Origin: Candidatus Muproteobacteria bacterium RBG_16_65_34
GTDB lineage: Bacteria; Pseudomonadota; Gammaproteobacteria; Acidiferrobacterales; Sulfurifustaceae
DNA length: 32,282 nt
Assembly (NCBI GenBank): GCA_001785115.1
Contig: MFSU01000028.1
Coordinates: forward strand, 1 to 32,282
Direction: 5' to 3'
Under the pieces are notes generated by a model. The model saw only the letters and a program-made list of their open reading frames with translations. It did not search any database and had not been told where the DNA came from. The translations under genes were made by a program, and so were the position numbers. This document shows, one piece after another, positions 1 to 8,485 of this stretch (position 1 is its first letter; the number at the start of each line of letters is the position of its first letter).

Positions 1-160
1 CAAACCAGGCGAGCGCCACGACCACGATCGGCGCCGCCACCATGGCCGCGACCGCAAAGCTCGCCACGCGCCACAGCCGCACATCGACGTCGAGCCAAGC
101 GGAGATGCCCGCTTCGCGAGCAGGACCGCTTTCGTCGGACGAAACAGCCGTGGTGTTCAT
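1..160 (-). CDS. Fe(III) ABC transporter permease, N-terminal fragment
   Basis: The minus-strand reading frame from the ATG at 160 runs off the left edge and gives 53 codons. After a polar N-terminus it reads WLDVDVRLWRVASFAVAAMV and continues into AAPIVVVALAWF, the start of a first membrane helix. This arrangement is typical of FbpB/SfuB-type iron permeases (binding-protein-dependent transport, inner membrane). The assignment rests mainly on the neighbour: the gene directly upstream on the same strand (222-1232) is an iron-binding periplasmic protein, and FbpA-FbpB order is usual. No Shine-Dalgarno sequence is visible, because the heptamer repeat at 161-221 abuts the start codon. Only the first tenth or so of the gene is present, so another permease family cannot be excluded. 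Confidence 0.6.
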   Translation of the reverse strand, partial: MNTTAVSSDESGPAREAGISAWLDVDVRLWRVASFAVAAMVAAPIVVVALAWF

Positions 161-221
161 TGGGTTCAGGGTTCAGGGTTCAGGGTTTTAACTTGAAACT
201 TTGAACTTTGAACTTGGAACT
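161..221. repeat. Heptamer repeat arrays between the two iron-transport genes
   Basis: On the plus strand GGGTTCA occurs three times in register, followed by GGGTTTT. A second array of AACTTGA, AACTTTG, AACTTTG, AACTTGG follows, also with a strict 7-nt period. The block fills the whole gap between the stop of the binding-protein gene (222) and the start of the permease (160). It belongs to the class 1 (7-nt) repeat family described in the summary. Here no inverted partner array is evident. Confidence 0.85.
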
Positions 222-1232
222 CTATTTATACCCCGCCCGATCCATGAGCTTCACCGCCTGCACCTGCAACCGGCCGGCCTCGGAGACGTTGATCGTGTCC
301 TGCTTGAAGCTGCCCCAGGCGGCCACGTTCGGATGCGGCTTGACCTTGCGGTTGGCCGGGTACTCGAGGTTCTCGTCGGCGAAGAGGTTCTGCGCCTTTT
401 CAGACGACAGCCACTCGAGGAACTTGATCGCCGCGGCCTTGTGCTTGGCGTGGGCGGTGATGCCGGCACCCGAGACGTTGACGTGCACTCCGCGGTCCTG
501 CTGGTTCGGCCAGAAGAGCGCGAGCTTGAGATCCGGGCGCTTCTTCATGAGTCGCCCGTAGTAATAGGTGTTCACGATACCGACGTCGCACTGGCCGGCG
601 GCGATCGCCTCCATGACCTTGGTGTCGTCCGGCAGCGGCTCCGTGGCAAGGTTGGCGACCCAGCCCTTCACGATCTCCTCGGTCTTGGCCTCGCCCTGGC
701 GCGCGATCATCATCGCCACCAGCGACTGGTTATAGACCTTTTTCGAGGTGCGCAGGCAGAGCCGGCCCTTCCATTTGGGGCTCGCCAGATCCTCGTAGGT
801 GGACAGTTCCGCGGGCTTCGCCCTGCCGGTGTGATAGACGATCGTGCGTGCGCGCACCGACAGGCCGAACCAGTAGCCGTCCGGGTCGCGCAGGTGCGCC
901 GGGATATTCGCCTCGAGTGTCTTCGACTGCACGTTCGCGAGCACGCCCTCCTTCGCCGCGAGCCAGAGGTTGCCGGCGTCCACGGTGATCAGCAGATCGG
1001 CCGGGGTCGCAGCGCCTTCGGTCTTCAGCTTCTCGAGCAACGGGCCTTCGCTGTCGGTCAGAAACTTGATCTGCGTACCGGTCTCCTGCGTGTAGGCGTC
1101 GAACAACGGCTTGATGAGCTGCTCGTTGCGCGCCGAATACACCACGATCTCTTCCGCGGCGAGACCGAGACCGGGCAGGCCGAACAGCATCGCGGCCACC
1201 CACCGCCGCGCGGATTTCGAAAACTGCGACAT
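222..1232 (-). CDS. Fe(III) ABC transporter substrate-binding protein (FbpA/FutA type)
   Basis: A 336-residue periplasmic ferric-iron-binding protein that delivers iron to an ABC permease. The N-terminus is a signal peptide (RR at 9-10, hydrophobic core, cleavage near LAA-EE at about residue 26). The mature protein begins [10 protein letters not shown], typical of the family. The triple tyrosine NTYYYGRL near residue 220 corresponds to the tyrosines that bind iron in FbpA proteins. The ORF track starts at a GTG at 1238; I prefer the ATG at 1232, which has AAGGAG five bases upstream, whereas the GTG overlaps that site. The permease lies 61 bp downstream, so the two probably form an operon. A Fur box at 1481-1499 suggests iron repression, although it lies about 250 bp upstream. 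Confidence 0.92.
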   Translation of the reverse strand: MSQFSKSARRWVAAMLFGLPGLGLAAEEIVVYSARNEQLIKPLFDAYTQETGTQIKFLTDSEGPLLEKLKTEGAATPADLLITVDAGNLWLAAKEGVLANVQSKTLEANIPAHLRDPDGYWFGLSVRARTIVYHTGRAKPAELSTYEDLASPKWKGRLCLRTSKKVYNQSLVAMMIARQGEAKTEEIVKGWVANLATEPLPDDTKVMEAIAAGQCDVGIVNTYYYGRLMKKRPDLKLALFWPNQQDRGVHVNVSGAGITAHAKHKAAAIKFLEWLSSEKAQNLFADENLEYPANRKVKPHPNVAAWGSFKQDTINVSEAGRLQVQAVKLMDRAGYK

Positions 1233-1480
1233 AGGCACTCCTTGGTTGTTTCGATGAGAACGATTGTTTGGACGGCGATCAGTACCGGCCTTGCCCCGTG
1301 CCGATCATAACCCGGCCGGGATACCGCGCGCCCCCGATGCACGCGGGCCGGAGGCCGCGCGCGATACCTCTCATTGCTAATGAATCGTGCGTTTTTGCTT
1401 TTGCGGGGGGATCGGGCGCGGACGCACTCCGCGGCGCGCACCCGGTCAGCCATTTCAACGATGACCCGCGTCAAACCACC

Positions 1481-1499
1481 AATGAGAATCATTATCATT
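1481..1499. promoter_or_regulatory. Fur box
   Basis: AATGAGAATCATTATCATT. The core TGAGAATCATTATCA matches the 7-1-7 Fur consensus TGATAATnATTATCA with one mismatch. It lies upstream of the iron-binding protein gene and is the best Fur site in the window. A weaker half-like match, TGAGAACGATTGTTT, sits at about 1254-1268, immediately upstream of the same gene. Confidence 0.75.
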
Positions 1500-1612
1500 C
1501 GCACATAGACCCAGGTCAAGCAGGGCATAAGGCCGGCGCCGCGGCGCGTGCCCGCAGGCCCAGGCGGGAGCGGAAATATTCGGGGGTTCCGGGAAGGCAC
1601 GGCGGATGCGCG

Positions 1613-1868
1613 TTATGCCCGCATCCGGTCGAATTCGGCGATCACCGGCACATGGTCGGACGGCCGAGCTGCCGGCGCGGGGCGGCATCGATGCGGCGCG
1701 TAGCGCCTGGAGCCAGACGAGCTTGTGGGAGAATTTCTCCGCGCCGGCCGCTTCGCGGTTCGGGACATCTACGTTCACCATCCGCACGCCGCCAATACCC
1801 GCAGCCGGCAGCCGTTTCTGGGATTCGTCCGTCCCCGGCAATGAGAGCTCGACCGCCTCCGCCGGGCC
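1613..1868 (-). pseudogene. Truncated, frameshifted copy of xthA
   Basis: Reading leftward, one frame gives IGGVRMVNVDVPNREAAGAE, continuing to KLVWLQALR. This aligns to [20 protein letters not shown]...KLGWLKALT of the intact XthA at 2776-3543. In a different frame the piece ends RPSDHVPVIAEFDRMRA-stop, matching the XthA C-terminus [14 protein letters not shown]. About 90 codons between the two segments are missing (including the GDFN catalytic segment), as is the whole N-terminal third. The essential Tyr of VNVY is Asp here. The resemblance also holds at DNA level. This is a remnant of an xthA paralogue with an internal deletion and a frameshift. The surrounding 1233-1948 gap otherwise holds only the Fur site and, presumably, promoters. 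Confidence 0.85.
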
Positions 1869-1948
1869 AGGTTGGCACAAGACAATAATCTGTAATTGGC
1901 ATGCCGATTGCGCCAAATTTAGCCACTCCTACCTTTTAAAGGTGTGTC

Positions 1949-2779
1949 ATGCCTCACAAAGACCTGCTCAAAGGGGCCGCCGCTGTCCTGGCGTTGATGG
2001 TTGCAACCAGCGCATCGGCCGACCTGGTCCTCAGCACTCAACCGCGCGGCCCGCATTCGGAGGTCGACAAGCCCTTCGAGGAACTCGCGGCCTACCTGAG
2101 CCAAGCCACCGGCACCACGGTCACCTACAAGTACATCGACACCTGGCTCGCCTACGCGATCGAGATGCAGAAGGGGCGGTTCGATATCGTGTTCGACGGT
2201 CCGGCGTTCGTCTCCTGGCGCATGCTGCACCGCGACCACGAGGTGCTGGTCAAGGTGGCCGGTGCGCCCGGACGCCACGTGGTGGCCGTGAGAAAGGAGA
2301 ACGCCAAGTTCAAGACGATCCACGACCTCGCCGGTCACAGGATCTGCGGCCGCCCCACGCCGAATCTTTCGAGCCTCGTCATGCTCAATGAATTTCCCAA
2401 CCCGAGCCGCCAGCCGCTGATCGTTCCGGCCGAGTCCTACGACGATGCCTTCGAGAAGATGATGGAAAACCGGTGCGCGGGCGCGGTGGTGAGCGAGTCC
2501 AAGTTTAAGAAGCTGAATGAAAAGGACGTGGCCAGGGCCGTGATCGTTACCGAGCCGCTGCCCAAGCAGGCGATCTCGGCCGGACCGAACGTGACGCCGG
2601 AGCAAAAGCGCAAGATCCACGAGGCGCTCGCCGCACCCGACGCCGAAAAGTACCTCGGCACATTCCTCAAGAAGTACGCCGACGGCAAACCGTTCGAGGC
2701 CGCGGACCCCGCCGCCTACCGCGACCACCATATCCTGCTCAAGAACGAGTGGGGCTTCGGCGAAAAAGCGAGCCGCTAA
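1949..2779 (+). CDS. PhnD-like phosphate/phosphite/phosphonate-type ABC substrate-binding protein
   Basis: A 276-residue periplasmic binding protein of the PhnD-like family (PF12974). A signal peptide with cleavage near SASA-DL (about residue 24) leads into [21 protein letters not shown]. The family hallmarks are [36 protein letters not shown] and [13 protein letters not shown]. The start has AAAGGTG four bases upstream of the ATG. No permease or ATPase gene is next to it, so it is either an orphan receptor, as many PhnD-like proteins are, or serves a transporter encoded elsewhere. Substrate cannot be read from sequence; phosphonate, phosphite or another small anion are possible. Its stop (2777-2779) overlaps the stop of convergent xthA (2776-2778), so there is no room for a terminator between them. 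Confidence 0.85.
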   Translation: MPHKDLLKGAAAVLALMVATSASADLVLSTQPRGPHSEVDKPFEELAAYLSQATGTTVTYKYIDTWLAYAIEMQKGRFDIVFDGPAFVSWRMLHRDHEVLVKVAGAPGRHVVAVRKENAKFKTIHDLAGHRICGRPTPNLSSLVMLNEFPNPSRQPLIVPAESYDDAFEKMMENRCAGAVVSESKFKKLNEKDVARAVIVTEPLPKQAISAGPNVTPEQKRKIHEALAAPDAEKYLGTFLKKYADGKPFEAADPAAYRDHHILLKNEWGFGEKASR

Positions 2780-3543
2780 GGCGCGAATTCCGCCACCACC
2801 GGCGCATGGTCGGACGGCCGCTCGGCACGGCGCGGCTCGACGTCGATCGTGCAGGCCGTGCACCGCTCGGCGAGCGCGGCGCCGCATAGAATATGGTCGA
2901 TGCGCAGGCCGTGGTTTTGGCGAAACGCCTGCATGCGGTAATCCCACCAGGTAAAGCTTTGCTCCGGCTGCCCGAACAGACGAAACACATCGATCAGCCC
3001 AAGCTCCAGCAGCACGCGAAACGCCTCGCGCTCCCTGTCGCTGACAAGCACCTGCCCCGCCCAGAGTTTTGAATCGTGCACGTCGCGCTCCTCGGGAGCG
3101 ATGTTGAAGTCGCCGACGAGCACAACCCTCGGGTGGCTCCCGAGCTCGTCTCGGAGGTGGCGCGTGAGCGCCTTCAGCCAGCCGAGCTTGTAGGCGTACT
3201 TGTCGCAGCCCACGGCCTCGCCGTTCGGGACATACACGTTGACCACGCGCACGCCGCCGATGTCCGCCGCGATCAGGCGCCTCTGCTCGCCGTCCGCGCC
3301 CGTAAGGACGGTGACGACCGCCTGCGCCGGCGCGCGTGAGAGCGTCGCCACGCCGTTATAGGTTTTCTGTCCCGCAAAGACCGCGTGGTAACCGGCCTCG
3401 CGGAATTCCCCGGCGGGAAACCCATCGTCCGGAACCTTGGTCTCTTGCAGGCAGAGGATGTCAGGCTTGTGTCGCTCGAGCCACGCGAGCGCCTGCGGCA
3501 AGCGCACGCGAATGGAATTGACATTCCAGGTGGCGATTTTCAT
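2776..3543 (-). CDS. xthA: Exodeoxyribonuclease III (AP endonuclease)
   Basis: A 255-residue Mg2+-dependent exonuclease/AP endonuclease of base-excision repair. It begins [15 protein letters not shown], as the family does, so the true start is 3543 and not the 4218 of the ORF track. Catalytic residues are visible: N7, E34 (LQETK), Y104 (VNVYVPNGE), D145 and N147 (GDFNIAP), and the terminal D245/H246 pair (RPSDHAP). Length matches the usual 250-270. No good Shine-Dalgarno precedes the ATG (a run of C). It is the last gene of the minus-strand run from prlC, 53 bp after the glutaredoxin-like gene. A decayed relative lies at 1613-1868. Confidence 0.97.
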   Translation of the reverse strand: MKIATWNVNSIRVRLPQALAWLERHKPDILCLQETKVPDDGFPAGEFREAGYHAVFAGQKTYNGVATLSRAPAQAVVTVLTGADGEQRRLIAADIGGVRVVNVYVPNGEAVGCDKYAYKLGWLKALTRHLRDELGSHPRVVLVGDFNIAPEERDVHDSKLWAGQVLVSDREREAFRVLLELGLIDVFRLFGQPEQSFTWWDYRMQAFRQNHGLRIDHILCGAALAERCTACTIDVEPRRAERPSDHAPVVAEFAP

Positions 3544-3596
3544 GGGGGGGCGCGGCCTCGTCTCGTCCGCCGCCGGCCGCGCGCTGGCGCGGAAAC

Positions 3597-4100
3597 TTAG
3601 GGCTTGGCTTCCTTGTCCTTTTCCGCGGCCTCGGGATTGGGGTAGCCCGCCTGATCGAGCTCGCCGTCGAGCAGCGACTCCATGAAGCCGCGCATCACCT
3701 TCGTCCCGATCAGGATCGTCGGCACGGAGTACCCGCCCGATTTTTGCTTGAGCTCGTCCTGGCTCGTTACGTCCGACTCGACACTCTTTTCGGTGAACGG
3801 GAGCTTGCGCTTCTGAAAGTACATGCGCGCGAGGTCGCAGCCCGAGCACTTGGGAATGGTGTAGAGCACGATGGGGTTCTTCGCGGCGATCTCCTCGAGA
3901 TTGCCCTTGGGCGCGGGCTTCTCGCTCCCGCGGATCGCCTTCTCCTCCACGCGGTATCCCGGCTCGGAGGGCAGGGGCGGCTGGTCGTGATACGACACGT
4001 TGCCGTCCTTGTCCACCCACTTGTAGAGCTTCCCCCCGTGCGCAGCCGGCACGGCGAGCGCCCACAGCGCCGCAACCAGAAATACCGTTTTGCCGCTCAT
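3597..4100 (-). CDS. DUF4124-glutaredoxin-like envelope protein
   Basis: A 167-residue predicted exported protein. Residues 1-22 form a signal peptide ([10 protein letters not shown]). A DUF4124 domain follows ([19 protein letters not shown], about 24-42). The C-terminal half is glutaredoxin-like: [19 protein letters not shown] with the redox pair C85-x-x-C88, then the cis-proline signature VPTILIG and a helix [10 protein letters not shown] thiol-disulfide role in the periplasm is likely from the CxxC and the signal peptide; the partner is unknown. The gene starts three bases after the stop of the SH3 protein gene (TGA-GAC-ATG), so translation is probably coupled. The acidic/lysine tail after residue 155 is outside the fold. 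Confidence 0.88.
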   Translation of the reverse strand: MSGKTVFLVAALWALAVPAAHGGKLYKWVDKDGNVSYHDQPPLPSEPGYRVEEKAIRGSEKPAPKGNLEEIAAKNPIVLYTIPKCSGCDLARMYFQKRKLPFTEKSVESDVTSQDELKQKSGGYSVPTILIGTKVMRGFMESLLDGELDQAGYPNPEAAEKDKEAKP

Positions 4101-4103
4101 GTC

Positions 4104-4694
4104 TCAGACCCTCAGGTACATCCCGCCGAGCTTCCTGCGGGTGCGCTCGCGTAACCACACGATCCCCGCCCAGAACCCTGCTCCCAGCATAGCAAAGGAA
4201 AACACGAGCCAGCCCCAACTGAAACCCGATGCGCCCTCCTCCTGCACTTCCGGCGCCGGGCCGGCGGGCGGGTTCGCCTCCGTCGCCGCGGGCTTTTCGT
4301 TCGGCTTTTTGGCGAGCTCGCCGGCGCGCGCGGTCGCCTGCGCCGCCGCGGCCTCCGCCTTCTTGAGTTGCGCCTGCGTCTCGGCGAGCTGGGCTTTGGC
4401 CTTGTTCAATTCATCCTGAAGCCGCGCAACTTGGATGCGCGCCGGCACTTCCGCGGAGATGAATCGCGTCTCGACCCAACCTTCGACGCCGGCCTTGTCG
4501 CGCACGCGCGCCCACGCCCCGACGCGCTCGAGCACCTCGAGCGGCGCGGCCGGATCGAGCGGCTTCACGACGGTGCCGCCCTCACCTTGGGCGCTTTTGA
4601 GCGCCACATTCGGCTGCTCGGCGACATAGCCGGTTTCCGCGTAGGCCGCCGGCACGAACCCAACGAGCGACAGCAACAGCACGATTTTCTTCAT
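4104..4694 (-). CDS. SH3 domain, coiled-coil, C-terminally anchored membrane protein (TIGR04211-like)
   Basis: A 196-residue protein with a signal peptide ([20 protein letters not shown]). A bacterial SH3-like domain follows (about 20-80: [35 protein letters not shown]). An Ala/Gln/Lys-rich coiled coil spans about 88-125, then a Pro/Ala linker. One transmembrane helix ([21 protein letters not shown]) is followed by a basic tail [10 protein letters not shown]. This order matches TIGR04211 proteins, thought to be periplasmic proteins anchored by the C-terminus. Their function is poorly known, though SH3 domains of this type often contact peptidoglycan. The start is 13 bp downstream of prlC, and its GAGGG ribosome site overlaps the prlC stop, which supports co-transcription. 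Confidence 0.85.
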   Translation of the reverse strand: MKKIVLLLSLVGFVPAAYAETGYVAEQPNVALKSAQGEGGTVVKPLDPAAPLEVLERVGAWARVRDKAGVEGWVETRFISAEVPARIQVARLQDELNKAKAQLAETQAQLKKAEAAAAQATARAGELAKKPNEKPAATEANPPAGPAPEVQEEGASGFSWGWLVFSFAMLGAGFWAGIVWLRERTRRKLGGMYLRV

Positions 4695-4707
4695 TGTCGT
4701 GTTTCCC

Positions 4708-6759
4708 TCAGGCGCTGAGCCCGGAATGACGCAGCAAGGCGTCGATCGTCGGCCTGCGGCCGCGGAACGCGACGAACAGCTCCATCGGCTCGCGCACGCC
4801 CCCCTGCTCCAGAATATGTCCCAGAAATTCGAGCCCGGTCGCGCGATCGAAGATGCCGTTCTCCTCGAACTTCGAGAACGCGTCCGCCGACAGCACCTCG
4901 GCCCACTTGTAGCTATAGTAACCGGCGGCATAGCCGCCGGCGAAGACATGCGTGAAGCTGTGCTGGAAGCGATTATACGCAGGCGGAAACACCACCGCGA
5001 CCTCGCGCCGCACTTGATCGAGCACCTCCTGCACGGACTTTTCCGAGTCCGGGTCGTAGTCCGCGTGCAGGCGCATGTCGAAGAGCGAGAATTCGAGCTG
5101 GCGGACGAACTGCATGCCCGATTGGAAGTTCTTGGCGGCGTACATCTTCCGGTACAGGTCATCCGGGATCGGCGCGCCGTTCTGGTAATGTCCGGAGACC
5201 AGGTTCAGCGCCGCGCGCTCCCAGCACCAGTTCTCCATGAACTGCGAGGGTAACTCGACGGCGTCCCAGGCCACGCCACTGATGCCGGCGACGCCGGTGA
5301 AATCCACGCGCGTGAGCAGGTGGTGCAGTCCGTGGCCGAACTCGTGAAACAGCGTGATCGCCTCATCGTGCGTAAAGAGCGCGGGCCTGCCGTTAACCGG
5401 CGGCGAGAAGTTGCAGGTGAGGTAGGCGACCGGCACCTGCACGCCTTGTTGCGTGCGCTTGCGCGCGATGCAGTCGTCCATCCACGCTCCGTCGCGCTTG
5501 TTGGCGCGCGCGTAGAGGTCCAGGTAGAAGCGCCCGCGCACCTCGCCGGCGTTGTCGCGGATCTCGTAGAACCGCACGTCGGGATGCCAGGTCTCGACGC
5601 CCTTCACCTCGGCGATTGTCAGGCCGTAAAGCCGCTCCACCACCGCGAACATGCCGGGCACGACCCTGGTCTCGGGAAGATACGGCCGCACGTCCTCTTG
5701 CGAAAAGCGGTACTTTGCCTGCTGGAGTTTTTCCGAGTAGTACGCAAGATCCCAGGCCTCCAGTCGCTCGACGCCGTGGGTCTCGCGCGCGAAACGTTCG
5801 AGCTCCTCGTAGTCCTTCCGGCCCGCGGGCCGGGCGCGCGCGGCGAGGTCGTTCAGGAAGTCCGTCACCTCCGACACGGTCTTGGCCATGCGCGTCTGCA
5901 ACGCGTACTCGGCATAGTTTGCGAACCCGAGCAGACCCGCGGCCTCCCGGCGCAGCCTGAGAATCCGCGCCATCAACTCGCTGTTGTCCCATTTGCCCGC
6001 ATTCGGTCCTTGGTCACTCGCGCGCGTGACATAGGCCTGGTACATGCTCTGGCGCAGGTCGCGGCGGTCGGCATAGGTCATGAAGGCGATAAACGACGGG
6101 CCTTCCAGCGTGAAGCGCCAGCCGCCGAGGTTTTTTTCCTGCGCCGCCTGGCGCGCCATGGCGCGCGCGGTCTCGGGCAGGCCCGCGAGGTCGTTCTCAT
6201 CCGAGAGACGCAGGTCCCAGGCCTGGGTCGCGTCGAGCACGTTCTCCGAGAACTTGCTCGTGAGCGTCACAAGCTCCTTCTGGAGCTCCTTGAAGCGTGC
6301 CTTTTTATCCGGCGGCAGCTCGGCGCCGGCGAGGCGGAAATCGCGCAGGGTGTTCGCGATGATCTTCTTCTGCGCCGGTGTGAGGCCGGCAAACCCGGGG
6401 CTTTCGGCGATGCGCTTGTATCCTGCAACCAGGCGCTCGTCCTGGGCGAGCTCCGTGTGGTACTCAGAGAGCCTGGGGAGGTTCTCGTTGTACGCCTGGC
6501 GCAGGGCGTCGTTATTCATGACGGCGTTCAGGTGCGACACCGGCGACCACAGGCGCGATAAGCGCTCGTTCATGTCCTCGAGCGGCTGGGCGAAGCTATC
6601 CCAGGCGTATGCGGCCTGCGTGAGCAGCGATTCTTTGAGCGCGCGGTTCTCCGCCAGGACCTGATCGAGCGCCGGGGTGACATGCTCCGGGCGGATGGCG
6701 CCAAAGCGCGGCAGGCCGGCAAAATCGAGCAGGGGATTCTGTGTTTGAGTTTCGGTCAT
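4708..6759 (-). CDS. prlC: Oligopeptidase A (M3 family zinc metallopeptidase)
   Basis: A 683-residue cytoplasmic thimet-type oligopeptidase that cleaves short peptides, including cleaved signal peptides. The zinc motif HEFGH is at residues 472-476 (FHEFGHGLHHLL), with the downstream glutamate in DAVELPSQFMENW. The beginning NPLLDFAGLPRFGAIRPEHV and the end LEFLGHILEQGGVREPMELF are characteristic of PrlC. Length fits the family (about 680). It heads a minus-strand run with the SH3, glutaredoxin-like and xthA genes and is divergent from srkA, with 69 bp between start codons. In E. coli prlC is co-transcribed with rsmJ, so the downstream set here differs. Confidence 0.96.
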   Translation of the reverse strand: MTETQTQNPLLDFAGLPRFGAIRPEHVTPALDQVLAENRALKESLLTQAAYAWDSFAQPLEDMNERLSRLWSPVSHLNAVMNNDALRQAYNENLPRLSEYHTELAQDERLVAGYKRIAESPGFAGLTPAQKKIIANTLRDFRLAGAELPPDKKARFKELQKELVTLTSKFSENVLDATQAWDLRLSDENDLAGLPETARAMARQAAQEKNLGGWRFTLEGPSFIAFMTYADRRDLRQSMYQAYVTRASDQGPNAGKWDNSELMARILRLRREAAGLLGFANYAEYALQTRMAKTVSEVTDFLNDLAARARPAGRKDYEELERFARETHGVERLEAWDLAYYSEKLQQAKYRFSQEDVRPYLPETRVVPGMFAVVERLYGLTIAEVKGVETWHPDVRFYEIRDNAGEVRGRFYLDLYARANKRDGAWMDDCIARKRTQQGVQVPVAYLTCNFSPPVNGRPALFTHDEAITLFHEFGHGLHHLLTRVDFTGVAGISGVAWDAVELPSQFMENWCWERAALNLVSGHYQNGAPIPDDLYRKMYAAKNFQSGMQFVRQLEFSLFDMRLHADYDPDSEKSVQEVLDQVRREVAVVFPPAYNRFQHSFTHVFAGGYAAGYYSYKWAEVLSADAFSKFEENGIFDRATGLEFLGHILEQGGVREPMELFVAFRGRRPTIDALLRHSGLSA

Positions 6760-6779
6760 GCAAAACCTGTGATGTCGTG

Positions 6780-6810
6780 TTACAAAGTCGGGGCCGAACC
6801 GGATTATATA
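6780..6810 (+). promoter_or_regulatory. Possible sigma-70 promoter for srkA
   Basis: TTACAA (6780-6785) and TTATAT (6804-6809) are separated by 18 bp in the 69-bp gap between divergent prlC and srkA. If used, the leader would be only about a dozen bases. This rests on motif match only. Confidence 0.3.
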
Positions 6811-6828
6811 GGAGCTCTACCGCAGCCC

Positions 6829-7824
6829 ATGCACCGCGCCCACCCCTATGACGCCCTCACGCCCGAGGCGATCCTCGATGCGGTCGAAACCTGCGGCGTG
6901 CGCTGCACCGGCCGGTTCATGGCGCTCAACAGCTACGAAAACCGCGTGTATCGCGTAGAGACCGAGGAACACGGCCTGCTGGTCGCCAAGTTCTACCGCC
7001 CGGGCCGCTGGAGCGAACCCGAGATCCTCGAAGAGCACGCCTTCACGCAGTTGCTGGCGGAGCAGGAGATCCCCGCCGTGGTTCCGCGCATCTGCGTTGA
7101 CAGTACCCTCAGGCATCACGCGGGATTCTTCTTCGCCGTGTTCCCGTGGCAGCCCGGCCGCGCACCGGAATTGAACACCGCGGAAGACCGCAAGCTCCTC
7201 GGCCGCTTCCTCGGCCGGCTGCACCGTGCCGGCGCCGCCGAACCCTTCCGCCACCGCCCGCGGCTGAACGTCGCGGACTTCGGCCATCGGTCGGTGCAGT
7301 TCCTGCTCGCGAGTCACTTCATCCCGGATGAGCTGCGCGCGTCCTTCCGCGCGATCGCAGAGATAGTTCTCGGGTCGGTCGAGACCGCATTCAAGGCCGC
7401 GGAGGACATCGCCTGGATCCGGCTTCACGGCGACTGCCATCTCGGAAATATTCTCTGGAGCGCGCAGGGCCCTTACTTTGTCGACTTCGACGACTGCCTC
7501 ACGGGCCCGGCGGCGCAGGATCTGTGGATGCTGCTCTCGGGCGACCGCGAGGACATGGAGCGCCAGCTCGCCGACACCCTCGCCGGCTACACCGAATTCA
7601 TGGACTTCGATCCGGCGGAGCTCGCCCTCATCGAGCCGCTGCGGGCGCTGCGGCTGCTGCGTTACAACGCCTGGATCGGACAGCGCTGGGACGACCCGGC
7701 GTTCCCGCGCGCCTTTCCCTGGTTCGACGGCCGCCGCTTCTGGGAGGAGCAGATCCTCACGCTGCGACAACAAGCCGCCGTGCTCGACGAACCGCCGCTT
7801 GCCTGGCGGCCTCAGTATGAATAA
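6829..7824 (+). CDS. srkA: Stress response kinase A (SrkA/YihE, Ser/Thr protein kinase)
   Basis: A 331-residue kinase of the APH/choline-kinase fold. E. coli SrkA (YihE/RdoA) phosphorylates protein Ser/Thr and counteracts MazEF-linked death under stress. Diagnostic segments are LNSYENRVY, VAKFYRPGRWS, HHAGFFFAVFPW, the catalytic loop HGDCHLGNILW (H200, D202), VDFDDC (metal-binding D219) and EPLRALRLLRY. Length matches the E. coli protein (328). I start at the ATG at 6829, which aligns with the family; GGAG lies rather far upstream (14 bases). The ORF track start at 6682 lies inside prlC. Downstream is a large hairpin-forming repeat that may end the transcript. Confidence 0.94.
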   Translation: MHRAHPYDALTPEAILDAVETCGVRCTGRFMALNSYENRVYRVETEEHGLLVAKFYRPGRWSEPEILEEHAFTQLLAEQEIPAVVPRICVDSTLRHHAGFFFAVFPWQPGRAPELNTAEDRKLLGRFLGRLHRAGAAEPFRHRPRLNVADFGHRSVQFLLASHFIPDELRASFRAIAEIVLGSVETAFKAAEDIAWIRLHGDCHLGNILWSAQGPYFVDFDDCLTGPAAQDLWMLLSGDREDMERQLADTLAGYTEFMDFDPAELALIEPLRALRLLRYNAWIGQRWDDPAFPRAFPWFDGRRFWEEQILTLRQQAAVLDEPPLAWRPQYE

Positions 7825-7831
7825 CAACAAA

Positions 7832-7945
7832 AAGAATGGACAGGATTTACAGGATTAAGCAGGATTAACAAGATTAAAAAATCGAAAACAGTTTTTGGAG
7901 TAATCCTGTAAATCCTGAGAAATCCTGTTAATCCTGTCTATTCTT
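7832..7945. repeat. CAGGATT-type inverted repeat element (class 2)
   Basis: The left arm starts AAGAATGGACAGGATTTACA and continues with more CAGGATTAA-like 9-10-nt units. The right arm is an imperfect reverse complement ending in the complement of the same terminus (CCTGTCTATTCTT). The arms could pair over most of the element around a short A/T-rich loop. A second member with the same termini lies at 27763-27894. It fills the gap between srkA and the carbonic anhydrase gene. Confidence 0.9.
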
Positions 7946-7957
7946 GAGAATGTCATC

Positions 7958-8485
7958 ATGGCCATTCGATCTTACAAAGACATACTGCCGAAGATCGCCG
8001 CGAGCGCCTACGTCGACGTGCAGGCCGCCGTGATCGGCGATGTCGAGATCGGCGCGGACTCCTCGGTCTGGCCCATGTGCTCGGTGCGCGGGGACGTGAA
8101 CATCGTCCGCATCGGCAGCCGCACCAACGTCCAGGACGGCACCGTGATCCACGTCACCCACCCGCACGAAAGCACCACCGGCGGCCATCCGGTCCTCATC
8201 GGCGACGACGTCACCATCGGCCATCAATGCATCATCCACGGCTGCACCATCAAGTCGCGCTGCCTGATCGGCATGGGCTCGGCTCTTTTGGACGGCGCGG
8301 TTTTGCGTGAAGGTGTTTTCCTCGGCGCCGGCAGCCTCGTCACCGAGGGCAAGGATCTCGAAGGCGGCTACCTCTGGCTCGGCCGCCCGGCGAAAAAGGT
8401 GCGCCCGCTCACCGAACAGGAAAAGGCCTGGTTCGAATACTCGGCCCGGCATTACGTAAAGTTGAAGGACGATTACCTGAAATAG
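7958..8485 (+). CDS. Gamma-class carbonic anhydrase-family protein (YrdA-like)
   Basis: A 175-residue protein of the left-handed beta-helix (hexapeptide repeat) family that includes gamma-carbonic anhydrases, PaaY/CaiE and YrdA. It is trimeric and metal-binding in known members. Repeats such as AAVIGDVEIGADSSVWP, VRIGSRTNVQDGTVIH and IGDDVTIGHQCIIHGC are visible. The three metal-ligand histidine positions fall at VIHVTH and the two histidines of GHQCIIHG. The C-terminal helix is AKKVRPLTEQEKAWFEYSA. Length is normal. The ribosome site is weak (GAGAA) and lies next to the upstream repeat, suggesting that the element replaced the original leader. True carbonic anhydrase activity is unproven for many YrdA-type proteins. 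Confidence 0.92.
   Translation: MAIRSYKDILPKIAASAYVDVQAAVIGDVEIGADSSVWPMCSVRGDVNIVRIGSRTNVQDGTVIHVTHPHESTTGGHPVLIGDDVTIGHQCIIHGCTIKSRCLIGMGSALLDGAVLREGVFLGAGSLVTEGKDLEGGYLWLGRPAKKVRPLTEQEKAWFEYSARHYVKLKDDYLK

Noticed and set aside
1373-1385. TCATT-gct-AATGA as another Fur site
   Set aside because: It is a short palindrome with poor match to the Fur consensus compared with 1481-1499.
1894-1919. AATTGGC/GCCAAATT inverted repeat upstream of the PhnD-like gene as an operator
   Set aside because: The arms are short and imperfect and no matching regulator is known, so it is not reported as a feature.
2776-4218. 480-residue ORF starting upstream of xthA
   Set aside because: Only the last 255 residues match ExoIII, and they begin with the family start MKIATWN. 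The upstream part lies over the DUF4124-glutaredoxin gene in another frame.
7832-7945. Possible CRISPR array
   Set aside because: Units are 9-10 nt, degenerate and directly abutting, without unique spacers of constant length. The arms are inverted. No cas genes are present.
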